Assembly (NCBI GenBank): GCA_028023455.1
Contig: JAQFVV010012422.1
Span: 10,267,337 to 10,331,336, forward strand
From: Epiperipatus broadwayi
Lineage: Eukaryota > Onychophora > Udeonychophora > Euonychophora > Peripatidae
Length of the DNA: 64,000 bases
Direction: 5' to 3'
Part shown: in pieces, positions 11,128-23,000 of the stretch
How positions within the stretch are numbered: the first letter of the stretch is position 1
Layout: each line of letters begins with the position of its first letter
Translations under genes and position numbers: made by a program
The notes under the pieces: generated by a model
What the model was told of the DNA's origin: nothing
Databases searched by the model: none
What the model saw: the letters and a program-made list of their open reading frames with translations, nothing else

Positions 11128-11689
11128 GTAAGAAAGTGTCTATTTGTGTACTTATATATATTTATTAATGAAAGTTATACAAAGTAAATAGCAGTTTTAT
11201 TTTAAAACGTATAAATCATAAATTTGCTTGAATACAATATATCTTAATATGAATATAAAAAACTATGTTTTTTTAATGTAAAATATAAACTATTTATAAA
11301 TAATTTTTGATTGATAACGGCTGTATTATCATCAAAATGATCGATGAAATGTATTACGCTCAGGGAATGATAACATTGTGGCACCATTGGCGAATCAAAC
11401 GCAGTCTCAACTCTATTGTTAGTTTTTTTTAACTCCATGGTTAGTTTTAACTCTTTATCAAGAATGATATAAAGCAAATATTATATAACAACGTGATCCT
11501 TTGTCAATAATAGGTTTTAAAATTTCATTATTGCTGCATTAAAAAGAAATTGAAAATAAAATTCCAGATTTATAAAACATATATACATTTTTATTTAAGA
11601 AGTTATTTTATTGTTTTGTAATTTTCTATGTATATATTTAGCATTTAAATTATTATCATTCTACTTAAAGGTGAATGTCTTAAGTTTAA
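11128..11689. other. Intron DNA, start of a 14.8-kb intron
   Basis: AT-rich, no feature recognised. A 77-codon minus frame at 11244-11477 has no recognisable domain. Confidence 0.4.
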
Positions 11690-12330
11690 TTACGTTTTTT
11701 CATCCGTACGTTATTCACATCATTCCAGCAAAATTTCTATCTATCTTATATGTGATCTTTTCTAGGTTTTTTCTTAAAAACTCTTAATACCAAAGTTTAA
11801 GATTTCAGTTGCTTATCTGTTGTCATTTCTTTTAAAAATACATTCAGTCTAGCCCTATTATATTCATTTAGTTTTATCTATGATGATCCATGATTGTTTT
11901 CTTTTCTATGTATATTTCACTTTCAGTTCCTTCTTATTATTCACTCATAAGTGTGAAATTCATAAGTAAGCACTGTAAAACAAATTTATTTTTAAAAAAT
12001 TTTAAGCTTATAGGTATTATTTCTTTTAATATTATTTCTACCAAGAACACTCCATCCAAGTTTAATATTTCCATCTATATTAATGATTTAATTTAGATAT
12101 TTATTGTTGTTAATTTGAAATTTTATATTAATTCATTCTAATTCATTACTGTCTTTACACTGAATGTCTTTAGCATTTATTCTTAATTTAGTTCAACTTT
12201 TTTTTACTTTCGTTTGATTGTTCTTGTAACATTTTCTATAGCTTTAAAGTATTTGTTTTAAAAATAACTGCATCATTTTCAAAATCTAGATATTTTAAAT
12301 CTCAATTTATTTTTATTTCCTTAGTTTTCT
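11690..12330 (-). mobile_element. Decayed RTE-type non-LTR retrotransposon relic
   Basis: On the minus strand this tracks the same order of landmarks as 61655-61985 and 19980-20940: the region equivalent to a CxxRDCKKPR-type C-terminus near 11760-11790, the GACAACAGAT-like stretch at 11815, and the upstream RT part (TTTACAGTGCTTAC at about 11965, CTTGGATGGAGTG at about 12050). Stops are frequent. It lies in the laminin intron, antisense to the gene. Confidence 0.55.
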
Positions 12331-12399
12331 AAAAATAGTCTTTATTATCAGTTTGAAAAAAATATAAATATCTATAAAATATATAAACACAATTCAAGT

Positions 12400-12640
12400 T
12401 AGCTAGCTGGATTTAAAGACATTTATGTATCTGAAAATTTCAGATTTTCTAATTAATTGTTATGTATTAGATAAGTAAAGGATTTTGAGTTGGTATTTTG
12501 GATCTAGTGTCTGAATGTCTTAGCTTCTCACTTATATGACCAAAAGCTCGAATCTGATTGATCTGAGATAGGGATAATGCTTTCTCTTGTGCACTTATCA
12601 ATAAGAATTTGTTAGAGCTATTGGTATGCTCCCTATATTA
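12400..12640 (+). mobile_element. Degenerate hammerhead-type element copy
   Basis: Shares the order of the 46.7-46.95 kb element: AGCTGGATTTAAAGACATTTATGT, TCTGAAAATTTCAGATTTTC, a GTTGGTATTTTGGATCTAGTGTCTGA stretch, then CTCACTTATATGACC-AAAAGCTCGAAT where the ribozyme core should be, then the CTTTCTCTTGTGCACTTATCAATAA tail. The CTGATGA core is mutated, so the motif is dead here. Confidence 0.6.
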
Positions 12641-13061
12641 CATACAAATATATATGGTATATACATTCATAATATGTTTGTTTTAATTTTTTCACACATA
12701 TACATTCATTAGAAAATATTTCTACGCTATCTTTTTTTTCTTAAAAAAAATCATAAATATAAAATTGATATTTTAATAATGTAAGCTCAATTTTACATTT
12801 ATAATATTTGAAAATAGAGATAATATAGAAAATATTATGATATATATTTTTCTAATGAAAATAGATGCATTAATATGTATTGGTTGACTAATTTATTAAA
12901 ATAAGCACAAATTATGGAAGATTGGTATGGTTATTTAATGAAATTTTGGATTTTTAAAATTTTAACTGTAAATGCTATTCACATAGCTATAATGCAGAAA
13001 TTTGTAGTCATTTGTTCATTTACTGATATAGTGCAATTTATAGGATTAATTCTATTTATTG

Positions 13062-13064
13062 TTT

Positions 13065-13100
<36 letters not shown>

Positions 13101-13131
13101 AATATTGTTTCAATATATATATATATATATA
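13062..13131 (+). repeat. (TA)n microsatellite blocks
   Basis: Two TA runs separated by a duplicated ACAATATTGTTTCAATATAT segment. The overlapping 72- and 76-codon frames are repeat artefacts. Confidence 0.85.
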
Positions 13132-13132
13132 A

Positions 13133-13277
13133 TAGTTTTGGGGGTTAAACTGTGTATTAGTTTTGATTAATTCCCAATGTTTCAGTGAAATAGCATCTGC
13201 CATTATCAAGGGATACTATTTCGTCTGAAACGTTGGAAATTTAATCAAAAGTGACAGACAGTTTAATCCAAAACCTA
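13133..13277. repeat. Hairpin MITE, about 145 bp (family A)
   Basis: TAGTTTTGGGGGTTAAACTG at the left and the inverted CAGTTTAATCCAAAACCTA at the right enclose a second pair of arms (GATTAATTCCCAATGTTTCAG / CTGAAACGTTGGAAATTTAATC). It shares termini and layout with 39507-39624 and also sits against a TA run. Confidence 0.7.
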
Positions 13278-14699
13278 TTTTCTTTACATCATATTCTTCC
13301 CACAGTCCCATCTAATGAAATATATAAATAACAAAAAATTCAATAAAATCTAGGAAAATATTGAACATCTTGAAAAATAAAATGTTTATTCCAATCCTTT
13401 TTGAATATCTTTTCCATGCAGGCAATATCTTCACAAAGCAACAACCCAAGGATCCATTTATGTGAAAATATTTCTCATGTACATGTTTTCTTAATTCTAG
13501 CTATTGTATATGGCAGATGTATCATGCTAAATATAACACATGTAATATACACATTTCCATCAGTGAAAACATTGGTAAAATGTATAATATAAAATTATTC
13601 ATTTATTTCATTCTTTCAGCAGGCACATATTTCATAAACTAAAAGTAAGTATTTCTTTCCTTAAAATATTCAAGACTATTATCCTTAAAATATATATATT
13701 TCAACTAGAGATTTTTCAGGTAAAATGACAGTTATATCATTCAAAACATTCATTAACTGAAGAAATATAAATCTTTTAAGCAGATATACTGTAGTTCATT
13801 TATTTTAAATAAAATCATTTCAATGTATATAATTTATTTATTGATTTTTACTGATAGTAAATCTTTTTTTTAAAAATGCATAAAACATTCATCAGTCATT
13901 TTCTCCAATTTTTCATTAAAATATGTCATTCTTAAAATGTGAAATCTATTTAGATTAAATTTTAAAAGTAAATTAAATGCAAAATGTGATATTATCATTC
14001 ATATAACAAATAGTCACTCAAACACATCATAAAGAAAACTATTTTTAATTTAGTCTTTAAGCTTAAATGCAGAATAATAACTTTTCTCTTCCTTTAAACT
14101 TAATATTAAGATAAACATTTTTTTATAAAATGTTCATCTCTTCTTAATTAACTTAATATTTTTTGACAAATTAGTCTGTTATTATAATTAAATTTTCATT
14201 CATACTAAGCATGTTAGTTATAAAAAATTTAAATTCCTTACATAAATATCCAGTCTTGTAGATATTCTCTGGCATTTGTTGTACATTATTCCAATATTCA
14301 AATGATTATTACCATGTTCCATAAAAATTATTGCAGCTTTGAATTAAGTTTCAAGCAGAATCTTTTAATAGGGAATTTGGTATTTTAGTGAATCATTATT
14401 TAAATAGTTATTAAAATTATATTTTTAAAACACTTTTAAATGAAAATGATTAATAGTTTTAAAAAATTACATTTGTCACAATAAAAATATTGATTATAAA
14501 TTTCAAACTACTGTTACTTTTTCACTTTCACTTGTACTATGTACTGTGTGTCTAGACTGAATTAACTTCTGTTTTTATACAGGTCTAATGTAATGATTTC
14601 ATTGGTTAATTCTGCTTTAAAAACCTGCTAATTTACATAACTAAATTAATTTCATTTTTTAAAATTGTTTTAAAATTATGAGTCATCATTTATTAAATA

Positions 14700-14709
14700 T
14701 CAGATTTAT
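14700..14709. repeat. 10-bp target-site duplication, left copy
   Basis: TCAGATTTAT is repeated exactly at 15639-15648 and brackets the hammerhead inverted dimer. Confidence 0.8.
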
Positions 14710-14818
14710 AACAAGCAAAACTCACTATATGTATTACCACACTCAGCAAGATAGAGTAAACAATGGATGCCAGAAGGCTTATGCATAAAATCCCCATGTA
14801 GTGCCTATTCATCCAATA

Positions 14819-14860
14819 TCTCCAGACTAGTTTATGGCTTGTGGCCTTCATCAGTGAGCA
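14819..14860 (-). ncRNA. Degenerate hammerhead-like motif (minus unit)
   Basis: CTGATGA core and stem II GGC/GCC are intact, but the conserved GAAA is ATAAA and stem I has mismatches. Probably inactive. Confidence 0.55.
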
Positions 14861-15434
14861 GCCTTGGATCTGAGAGCACTGCACCTAAACCTTAGGATCT
14901 AATGCAATCCTCTAGCAGCCACCTTTTATCTCAACTAAAAAACTATAAGTCTTAAATTGAAAACACCTTAATATTTTCAATCCAAGCTTATTAGCTTATA
15001 TAGTCATATAGATCTGAACTCAGTTCAGTACTTATACATTTTGGTGTCTTTGGTTCTTTACTAACCATAGCCACACTATTCTATTAGGCAGGATTAGTTT
15101 TAAGCCAATAAACATCACATGATCACCATTTCTTATGCTTGCTTTTAACTTATTAAAACTGTTAATGGTGATCATGTGATGTTTATTGGCTTAAAACCAA
15201 TCCTGCCTAGTGAGATAGTGGTGGATATGGTTATTTAAGAACCAAAGATGCCAAAATATATAGGTACTGAACTGAGTTCAGACCTATATGACTATATAAG
15301 CTAATGAGCTTGGATTGAAAATATTAAGATGTTTTAAATTTAAGACTTATAGTTTTGTAGTTGAGATAAAAGGTGGCTGCTAGGGGGTTGCATTAGATCC
15401 TAAGATCTAGGTGCAGTGCTCTCAGATCCAAGGT

Positions 15435-15476
15435 TCCTCACTGATGAAGGCCACAAGCCAGAAACTAGTCTGGGGA
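15435..15476 (+). ncRNA. Hammerhead-ribozyme-like motif
   Basis: Stem I TCCTCA (15435-15440), CTGATGA (15441-15447), stem II GGC-CACAA-GCC inside 15448-15460, GAAA (15461-15464), stem III C-TA-G, TC, then stem I TGGGGA (15471-15476). Stem I pairs over 6 bp with one G-U. Positions 10.1/11.1 are A-A instead of G-C. The GAAAC-NN-GTC layout is the minimal stem III form known from PLE and retrozyme hammerheads. Confidence 0.75.
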
Positions 15477-15638
15477 TATTGGATGAGTAGGCACTAGATG
15501 GGGATTTTATGCACAAGCCTTCTGGCATCCATTGATTACTCTATCTTGCTGTGTGTGGTAATATGTATAGTGAGTTTTGCCTGTTTTAATAACAGTTAAA
15601 AGCAAGCATAAGAAATGGTGATCATGTGATGTTTATTG

Positions 15639-15648
15639 TCAGATTTAT
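15639..15648. repeat. 10-bp target-site duplication, right copy
   Basis: Exact repeat of 14700-14709. Confidence 0.8.
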
Positions 15649-16308
15649 TCAATACTTTAAATATTAAATATTTTTATCTAAAAAAATTAAATATCTTTGT
15701 TAAGACAATTTAAACATTTTAATGACACTAAAATTGATTTCTTAAACAAAATATTACATTTAGCAATATAATAATAATGATTTCTAATTATTATTTTTCA
15801 AACATTATCTTTATCTCTAATTTTTGCTATTTTTGTAATGTCTCAAATTTTGTTAACAAGCTAAAATCAAAGTTTTCTTTTTTAACTCTTGAAAGCTCAC
15901 ACAAGCGCCTTTAATCATGTGACACTTTCAAAAGTTTCTAGACTAATATTAAATTAACTATCATTTAAATAATATTTTAAACAAAATAATTATTATAAAC
16001 ATATTACAGTATCTTTTAAATATAATAAATAAAATTAATACTAACTTAGTAAATAATATGATAATTTAAAATTAATACTAACTTTTAAACAATATATTAT
16101 ATTATTTTAATTTATATTAAAATGACTAAACTGTTTAAATATCTTTATAGGCTCCTATTTATTGAGTTTGAACTCACACTAACTATAACATCAAAATTAC
16201 ATACTAGAAAATGGCCTAAATTTAATTTTTTTTTAAAAAATAGCTACATTTCAAGCCCTACCTAATCTTTCTGTACCAATTATAAGAGTATATATATTGT
16301 AATGGGAT

Positions 16309-16385
16309 GGTTCTTATGTATGTCATCAGATTCCTAATGACTGACAGTTCTTATGTATGAGATCAGATTCCTATTGACTTATGGT
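16309..16385 (+). repeat. Tandem duplication, about 37 bp x 2
   Basis: GTTCTTATGTATG-(TC/AG)-ATCAGATTCCTA-(A/T)-TGACT occurs twice back to back. Confidence 0.8.
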
Positions 16386-16741
16386 TTTGGAATGCAAGTG
16401 TTCATTACATCAATTTTACCAGGTTGAATATGACAACCATCTGATCCATGCCTAACATGTTGATTGACAAATATAACAGGACAGACTAATTGTGGTTCTC
16501 ATAAAAGTGGATGTGTTCTTTCTGATGAGTAAAAAGGGTGCTCTTTATTATCTGCTTTCATGCATACCTTCTTATATTAAAGTCATACCTAAGAAAGAAG
16601 AGAATAAGATTTAAATAACTACTGATTCTACTCTTAACTTATCATCTACATATTGTAATTTACCCCCACTATTCTGGATTTCAAACTCAGGGAGATGTTA
16701 TGTGGTTCTCAGGTTCAGGGAATATTTGTATCACCATATTA

Positions 16742-16744
<3 letters not shown>

Positions 16745-16774
<30 letters not shown>
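16745..16774 (+). repeat. (TA)n microsatellite
   Basis: About 15 TA units. Confidence 0.9.
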
Positions 16775-16777
<3 letters not shown>

Positions 16778-18549
16778 TGTATGATTACTAATAGGAGTGG
16801 ATATAAAATATTATTTACATGAAAATAATTGTGATATGGGTATGAGGATATGACTAAGTAGAATTCAGTCACAGAAAAATAAACCAAGAAATGTGTTTTA
16901 ACCTTTCAATAAATTTAATGAACATATTTACATTGACTATTACTATTTGGATAATAAAATTTAAAACAAAGTTGGGAAGAACTCATTTAGACGTTCATAG
17001 TTATCCTTCATTTACATTTGGTTTATACAAATGTTTCCCTTCCTGATCCCATAAAGTATAGACACTACATGTCCTAATTAACATAAACAAACTTCATATT
17101 ATGTATTACATTATTATAAATATAGTACCATATTTACTTATGTTTTCTTTGTGTCTTAGTTAATGCCATGATGATTTAATAGATCCCTTTGTTATGTATA
17201 ATGTGTGTGCGATAAAAGAGGGTTATAAGTTTAAGACACACATAATAAAAAAGATATATACAGAAAATATATTTAAAAAATTTTAATAATTAACACAAAC
17301 TTTAAAATAAAAAATTAACAAGTGTGTATGTGTTGTACATATATAAATATGTAATTGATATATATCTTAGGTAGTTAGTGTCTTACCTTGACTTATTTAT
17401 AATGATTGGATTATTTCATAATCAAGGTTGTACCTTGTAAATTACCTTTAATATTAATTTCATAAATTTTAAATTAAAGTTACTCAGCCCTATATTAAAA
17501 TAAAGAAAATAAATTATTTTATATAGCATACAAACAATTAATTACTGATGATGTCAACTTTATAAATGGGTTTTACAGTTCATATGGATAATGTTCTGAT
17601 GGCTTATTCTTATAATCCATGGTAGTTTCTTTACACCCAGTTAAGAGTTTGAACATCTGGTGGATTTGTTGACTTTATTAACTTTCAAACTGGAGTTTTG
17701 GAATGAGATGTAAAAAGAGCGAATTCATGATGGATCATTTTGATATTTATTAGCCCAGGCATGGAAAGATAGGACAATCCCATATTGGTCTTGGCAATTT
17801 TTACTTCCGTAGATGATGACTTTTCTTCCATGACATTCTCCATATTTTCAGCACTGCATGATTATTTTATTTGATATTTATATAAATATTTTGTAGTTCA
17901 TATTAGTTGGAGAAGTGTCAATATTCTTCTCCTATTACATGCTTAAATCCAGAAATTTATACTGAGGAGCCAATGGTGGTTTCTTTTTTTTAGTTGTCTT
18001 TAAAATATTTTTTACATTCATCAATTAATTTAGTAACTAATATTAAAAAAAGAAATCAGATGCTTTATCAGTAAGGGATAGAAAAAAACCTTCATCAGCT
18101 TTAACTTGGATAGCTATTAGAATATAGATCAGCTAATAGTTTAGTAATTTTTTTGAGTAGAAAAATTGATTTTATTGAATTGCAACCTGTAGGCTATTTG
18201 CATTTAGCAAATTAAAGAAGATTTTACACTGATGATACGATTTATGACTACTTCAACTAAATTAGTTGTATATCAGACTTATTTTTCTAAATTTTATTTT
18301 ATGAAATGACAGATAAATCCCTATCTATATAACATAGCATTACTAAAATATTAATTTTGATATAGACCTAGATATTCTCATATTTGTTTTATAATATGAA
18401 TTATTTGACCTTTTGAAATAATACTTCATTCCCCAATTACATTAAATAATTGAAATGCTACTATAATTAAAAAATAAAAATTCATATGCAGAGATACTCA
18501 AAAATAACTAGAATTTTATAATAAAAAATTGTTTATTTATTTTTAAGTG

Positions 18550-18900
18550 TTATAAATGTAATCTTTTTCAAATGACTATTTATTTGATGCAATACACTGT
18601 CTAAACATGTTTTTCATTTTTCAAAGTAGTCTGGGAATACTTCCAAAGTAATACCTTTTAAAGTCCTGTCATTTTTTCCATCACTTTTAAGTCCACCAAA
18701 AATAAAAAATTGTGACATTTTTTATTTGAGAAATTAAAAAAAAATCTCATGAAATGAGATTGAATAAATATGGCTGATAGATAAGCTACATCATGCTGAA
18801 TTTAATTAAAAAGTGTTTCACACTCAAAGCTTTGAAAGATGACACTTTGTGGGAATGGAGCTTGCACTCTTTTCTTCACCACAAAACAGGATGTTTACAT
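18550..18900 (-). mobile_element. Possible hAT-type transposase relic
   Basis: On the minus strand one frame gives QHDVAYLSAIF, resembling the L-x-YL-x-DIF segment of hAT transposases and domesticated relatives, preceded by VKKRVQAPF and followed, after stops and a shift, by LEVFPDYFEK. The reading frame is broken and the match is from memory of the family only. Confidence 0.3.
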
Positions 18901-19371
18901 TTTACCACATCACATAAATGTTTCAAAACTTGCATATAAAATGCCTGACCATTAGGGACTAAATTTGAAAAAAAAAAACCATTTGTGTAAAAAAAAATTC
19001 AGCATTGTTTTGACATTGGATTTCACTTGTGATGCTTAAATTAAATTAAATCACTCATAAATTTCTGTTTTTATGTGATTGACTTCTAATCTGTTTCAAG
19101 CACTACAACTATTTTTCTTGTCATTTTCTGTAAATGAAAACAGAATTTCACATTGTAGAATATTTCAGTCATTGTAAAAAAATTGATGAAAATACAAAAT
19201 GGCACTTTACAAAACAATTGTTACATAGTCCCACAATTTCACATGGGAATGTTATTTGGAAGATTGATGCAGAAGGGTTCTTCCAAGATTTATGTAAAAG
19301 CAGTATATACTACAACAGTTGCACAAACCAGAGAATGATTCCAGTTATTTGGGGGACCTTTCATATAATAT

Positions 19372-19573
19372 TACAATACTAGCCAAAACAACAAAATTTT
19401 ATTAAAATTCTTACATAATCTTGGTTCTAGCTATTAACAAATAGACCTCAAATGAAATTCAATTTAACATATATGTTAAATTGAATTTCATTTGAGAAGG
19501 TCTATTTGTTAAAGATAAAACCATGATTATGAAAGAATTTTAATAAAAGTTTATTGTTTTGGCTAGTATTGTA
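19372..19573. repeat. Foldback element, about 200 bp
   Basis: TACAATACTAGCC (19372-19384) pairs with GGCTAGTATTGTA (19561-19573). The arms run inward to AAATTCAATTTAACATATATG / its complement at the centre (about 19470). Left- and right-arm differences show that the copy is not brand new. Confidence 0.8.
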
Positions 19574-20303
19574 GTTTTATATGAATTTTTATTTTATTTT
19601 TAATTTCTAACATGGCATTAGGAAATATTTAATTATTACAATTAACGTAATTGATTTTCTATTTTTTTTGTCTGTTCACTTTAAGTTAAGATTGCCACAT
19701 ATATTCTTCAATTTGATGTTAGTCTTCTTTCTTTCTATGTGTGAACAAAAAAAAAACAATAATTATCCTGTTATAATTTTGAATTTTAATCTTCAGTTGG
19801 TTCTGTAAAATGCTTACAATAAAATAGTTGCATAAAAAACTATGTTAGTCATTTGGCTGATTTTTTACTCTTTATAATGATAGTGTCCATGTTGTGTTTT
19901 AAAAATAAAGTAATTTGAATTCGAATTCATTATATATAAAAAAAACTAAGAGTAAAATAATAAAATACATATATATTACCGTCATCATCATGAAGAAAAT
20001 TTTCAAAATTTAATCAAATTTCTACAATTTATAGATTCTTTACATCACTCCAGCACATTTATCTCATCCATCCATCTCACTAAGTCTCTGTCTAATTTCG
20101 TTTACAATCTCTTGAGATGTAGTTTAAAATTTCAACTGATTGTCATTTCTTTTTGTAACATATTCTTCCCAGTATCTCTCCTTGTTATTCTCAATGTGCA
20201 TATTTTGTAGTATGGTCTAAAATTTTTGAATTGCTCTTCTATTGAGTGATCAGATTTCAGATCTATACTTAAAAACTGTAAAACAATATTAAAATCTTTT
20301 TTT

Positions 20304-20313
20304 TTTCAAACAA
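20304..20313. repeat. 10-bp target-site duplication, left copy
   Basis: TTTCAAACAA, repeated at 20611-20620. The RTE paralogue near 61953 has a single TTTCAAACA at this point, confirming duplication on insertion. Confidence 0.85.
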
Positions 20314-20610
20314 GGCAAAACTCTCCATACAGTAGTGCCACCCTGTTCCAACCAGAGTAATCAATGGATGCCAGAAGGCTTATGCATAAAATCTCTATCC
20401 AGTGCCTACTCATCCAATATCTCCAGACTAGTTTCTGACTTGTGGCCTTCATCAGTGAGGAGCCTTGGATCTGAGAGCACTGCACCTAGATCTTAGGATC
20501 TCTGGTTGGCACAGGGTGGCATTACTGTATGGAGAGTTTTTGCCTTGTTTAATAACAATTATGTGCTAGTATAAGAGATGGTGATCATATGATGTTTAGT
20601 GGGGGGGGGG
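20314..20610 (-). mobile_element. Hammerhead-bearing retroelement nested inside the RTE relic
   Basis: Same subfamily as 14710-15638 (CAATGGATGCCAGAAGGCTT; GATCTGAGAGCACTGCACCT). The minus unit is flanked by inverted arms (GGCAAAACTCTCCATACAGTA at 20314 and its complement ending about 20551). A tail ending GTGATCATATGATGTTTAGT runs into a 10-base G run directly before the right TSD. Confidence 0.8.
20420..20461 (-). ncRNA. Hammerhead-like motif
   Basis: Minus strand: TCCTCA, CTGATGA, AGGC-CACAA-GTCA, GAAA, CTAG, TC, TGGAGA. All core nucleotides are present. Stem I has one internal mismatch and stem II one G-U or mismatch relative to 15435-15476. Confidence 0.65.
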
Positions 20611-20620
20611 TTTCAAACAA
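20611..20620. repeat. 10-bp target-site duplication, right copy
   Basis: TTTCAAACAA, identical to 20304-20313. Confidence 0.85.
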
Positions 20621-20940
20621 ATATGCATATTTCTTTTTATATTTATTTCTACCAAAAATATTCTATTCAAGTTTATTCTATAATTAATTTTATCCATTAT
20701 ATATTTCTCTTTGTATTAATAATTTGATCAATCCATTTGTAATTTTTTCTAATTCTTTATTACTAATCTTTATTTTTTTTTTAAATGCAAAAAACCATTC
20801 AACATTACTTAAACCTCTTTTAGCATTTATTTTTAGTTCTGCTTTCTTACTTTCATCTGATAAGTGTTGTAAAAAAAAATTAAAAATATTTTTAAAAAAA
20901 ACATTAGCATAGTCTAGATGACTTAAATAATATCCATTTA

Positions 20941-22788
20941 TTTTTATTACCTTATATTCACATTTTAATCCATAAAATACTCTGTGTAAAATTGCTGTGA
21001 AAAACTTTGGAAATATGTAATCACCTTTTCATGCATTTATTATTATTCTTAGTGTCACTATGTAATCTCTTCGCTGCTGTTGCATTTTGATAAATATATT
21101 TCATAGTACAATGATATTGCAGTTCTATGTCTGGTAGTTGCAAAATTTTAATCTCTACAAAATTATTTCTTGAATCAAATTTCTTTTCATAATCTACACA
21201 TTCAATGCATAATGGAAAAACATAATCACTGATCATTTTTTATAACTTCTCTTAATATTTATATATGTTCTAATAATAATATTTTCAAAATCAGAATTTT
21301 CTGGAGATAAATCTTATTTAAAACTGATAGAAGTCTATTTTTTCTCAGTTTTTTTAAACATCAATGTCATTGAATTCTTACAATCATCCCGTTTATCTTT
21401 ATTATTTAGCTGCTTGATATATCATAAACTGTAAATTTATTTAAATCTTATAACTGGCCTTTTTTTTTTTTTTTTGGAGAGTCGTTGATATAAATAATGG
21501 GTTATAAATTATTTTTAATTATATTTTTTTAGAAGAAGAGTTTTTGGTTATATATTGGTTATTTATATGATTTAAAGATTTTTTTAAGGAAAATGGGAAT
21601 GTTAGTATATTTAAATTATAAAATTTAATTTGCGTTTAAAAGTTGAATGAATATTTGTAAGCAAATTTCTTTTAATTGTTAATTAAATTAAAAGAGGCAG
21701 ATTATGGCGTACATTGATGATGTATGCATATATGTAAACTTATAAATGTAAGTATAAATCAAATCTGAATTGTGTCAAAATCAAAAGGAATATTTTGAGG
21801 GAGTAACAGATTTACTAATCACACTCAATTGTCTCTAATAGTGGTTAAAATATTTATACAAATAATCAAGTTTTAATCACGGATTGTTTAAAGAATCGAT
21901 TAAAATCTAATTAAACAATTTTTATTTTACCTTAATATATATATAATCGTATTATTTATTATATAAATATATTTATATATAATAAACATACTTATTACGT
22001 TTTAAAAAAATTACTATATATATATATAAGTTCTAGTTTCATAAAAAAAAATAATATACCATTATAAGCTCATAATTTTAATTATATAGATTTAATTATT
22101 GTATTAAAACCTTATATTTATACTAAGAACTTGCCAAAAAAAATTAATAAGATATTAACAAATATCTTAATGTTAATATTAAATTGTAAAATTATTTATT
22201 TTTAATATGTTACATTATAGGCCGAACTGGCCCGTCAATTAAATGAGAATTTTTTTCTACTCTAATAATTTTTCCAATATTTTTTGCAAAAAAAATCTTG
22301 TATATGAATTGTTTGGGTTAGAAAAGATTTAAATAAAGGAATGAGTATGAATATAAATTTTGAAGTCCATCAAGTCAAATGGTTAATGTTAGAGACATTG
22401 TGAGTGTAATGAGTATGATAATATTTTTAAAAGTTCATGATGTTTTAAAGAAAGTTTTTCATTTCTTTAGTTCATTTTGGTCTATATTTTTTTTTTAAAT
22501 TTGTGAAGTTTTTGAGTTTCAAAAATTAATTTCTTGTAGATCCAAATTCTTTTAAGATATATATATAAAATAGGCAGCTAACTGAAAATTAGTCATATTC
22601 ATTCATTGTTATTTACTGATTCTGTTTCTATTTGTAAATGTATTTTGTTTGATAATAGAATTTTTGAATAATAGTTATTCTGATTAATTTTGGTTCACCT
22701 TTATGAGGTTTCTATTATTTTCTGGAACTTTTATTTTTTGTGATTTAACTATATGTCTCATTTAAAGTACTAGAAACTCTAAAAGTTG
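20941..22788. other. AT-rich intron DNA, no gene recognised
   Basis: A 71-codon minus frame at 21021-21236 has a coding-like composition (ISDYVFPLCIECVDYEKKF) and may belong to the upstream part of the RTE or another transposon, but I cannot assign it. The rest is low complexity. Confidence 0.35.
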
Positions 22789-22928
22789 AGCCAATAAACA
22801 TCACATGACCACCACTTAAAACAGACAAAACTCACTAAACCTATCACCACACACAGCAAGCTAGAGTAAACAATGGATGCCAGAAGGCTTGTGCATAAAA
22901 TCCTCATCTAGTGCCTACTCATCCAATA

Positions 22929-22970
22929 TCCCCAGACTAGTTTCTGGCTTGTGGTCTTCGTCAGTGAGGA
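22929..22970 (-). ncRNA. Hammerhead-like motif
   Basis: Minus strand: TCCTCA, CTGACGA (N7 = C, allowed), degenerate stem II (GAC/GCC), GAAA, CTAG, TC, TGGGGA. Stem I fully paired with one G-U. Confidence 0.6.
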
Positions 22971-23000
22971 GCCTTGGATCTGAGAGCACTGCACCTAGGC

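Larger units (their letters stand above)
14710..15638. mobile_element. Hammerhead-bearing retroelement, inverted dimer plus partial tandem unit
   Basis: A minus-orientation unit (14710 to about 15150) is followed by a plus-orientation unit (from about 15163). The plus unit restarts at about 15598-15638, giving a period of 450 bp (GGTGATCATGTGATGTTTATTG at 15167 and 15617). Each unit has a hammerhead motif, a TGAACT(C/G)AGTTCAG palindrome and the ATGATCACC end. No credible ORF: the 63-codon minus frame at 14693-14884 is inside the repeat. TSDs flank the whole. Same architecture as 1124-2250 but a different sequence subfamily. Confidence 0.85.
15649..18540. other. AT-rich intron DNA, no gene recognised
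   Basis: Contains a ~37-bp tandem duplication at 16309-16385 and a TA run at 16745-16774. The 66-codon minus frame across that TA run is an artefact. Nothing else supported. Confidence 0.4.
19980..20940 (-). mobile_element. RTE-type non-LTR relic, split by a hammerhead element
   Basis: Minus-strand copy of the family at 37061-37281 and 61655-62108. It has a CATCATCAT stretch at 19981-19990 (the 3' tail), the KCAGV-equivalent at about 20044-20060, the RDC-equivalent at about 20105, the GSET-type region near 20255-20285, and further upstream RT sequence from 20611 to about 20940. The coding frame is full of stops. It is interrupted exactly at 20314-20610; the uninterrupted paralogue at about 61930-61975 shows what the empty site looks like. 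Confidence 0.65.

Noticed and set aside
12914-13209. Overlapping 72- and 76-codon frames on opposite strands
   Set aside because: Both are driven by a TA microsatellite and an adjacent hairpin MITE; the Tyr-Ile runs are repeat translation.
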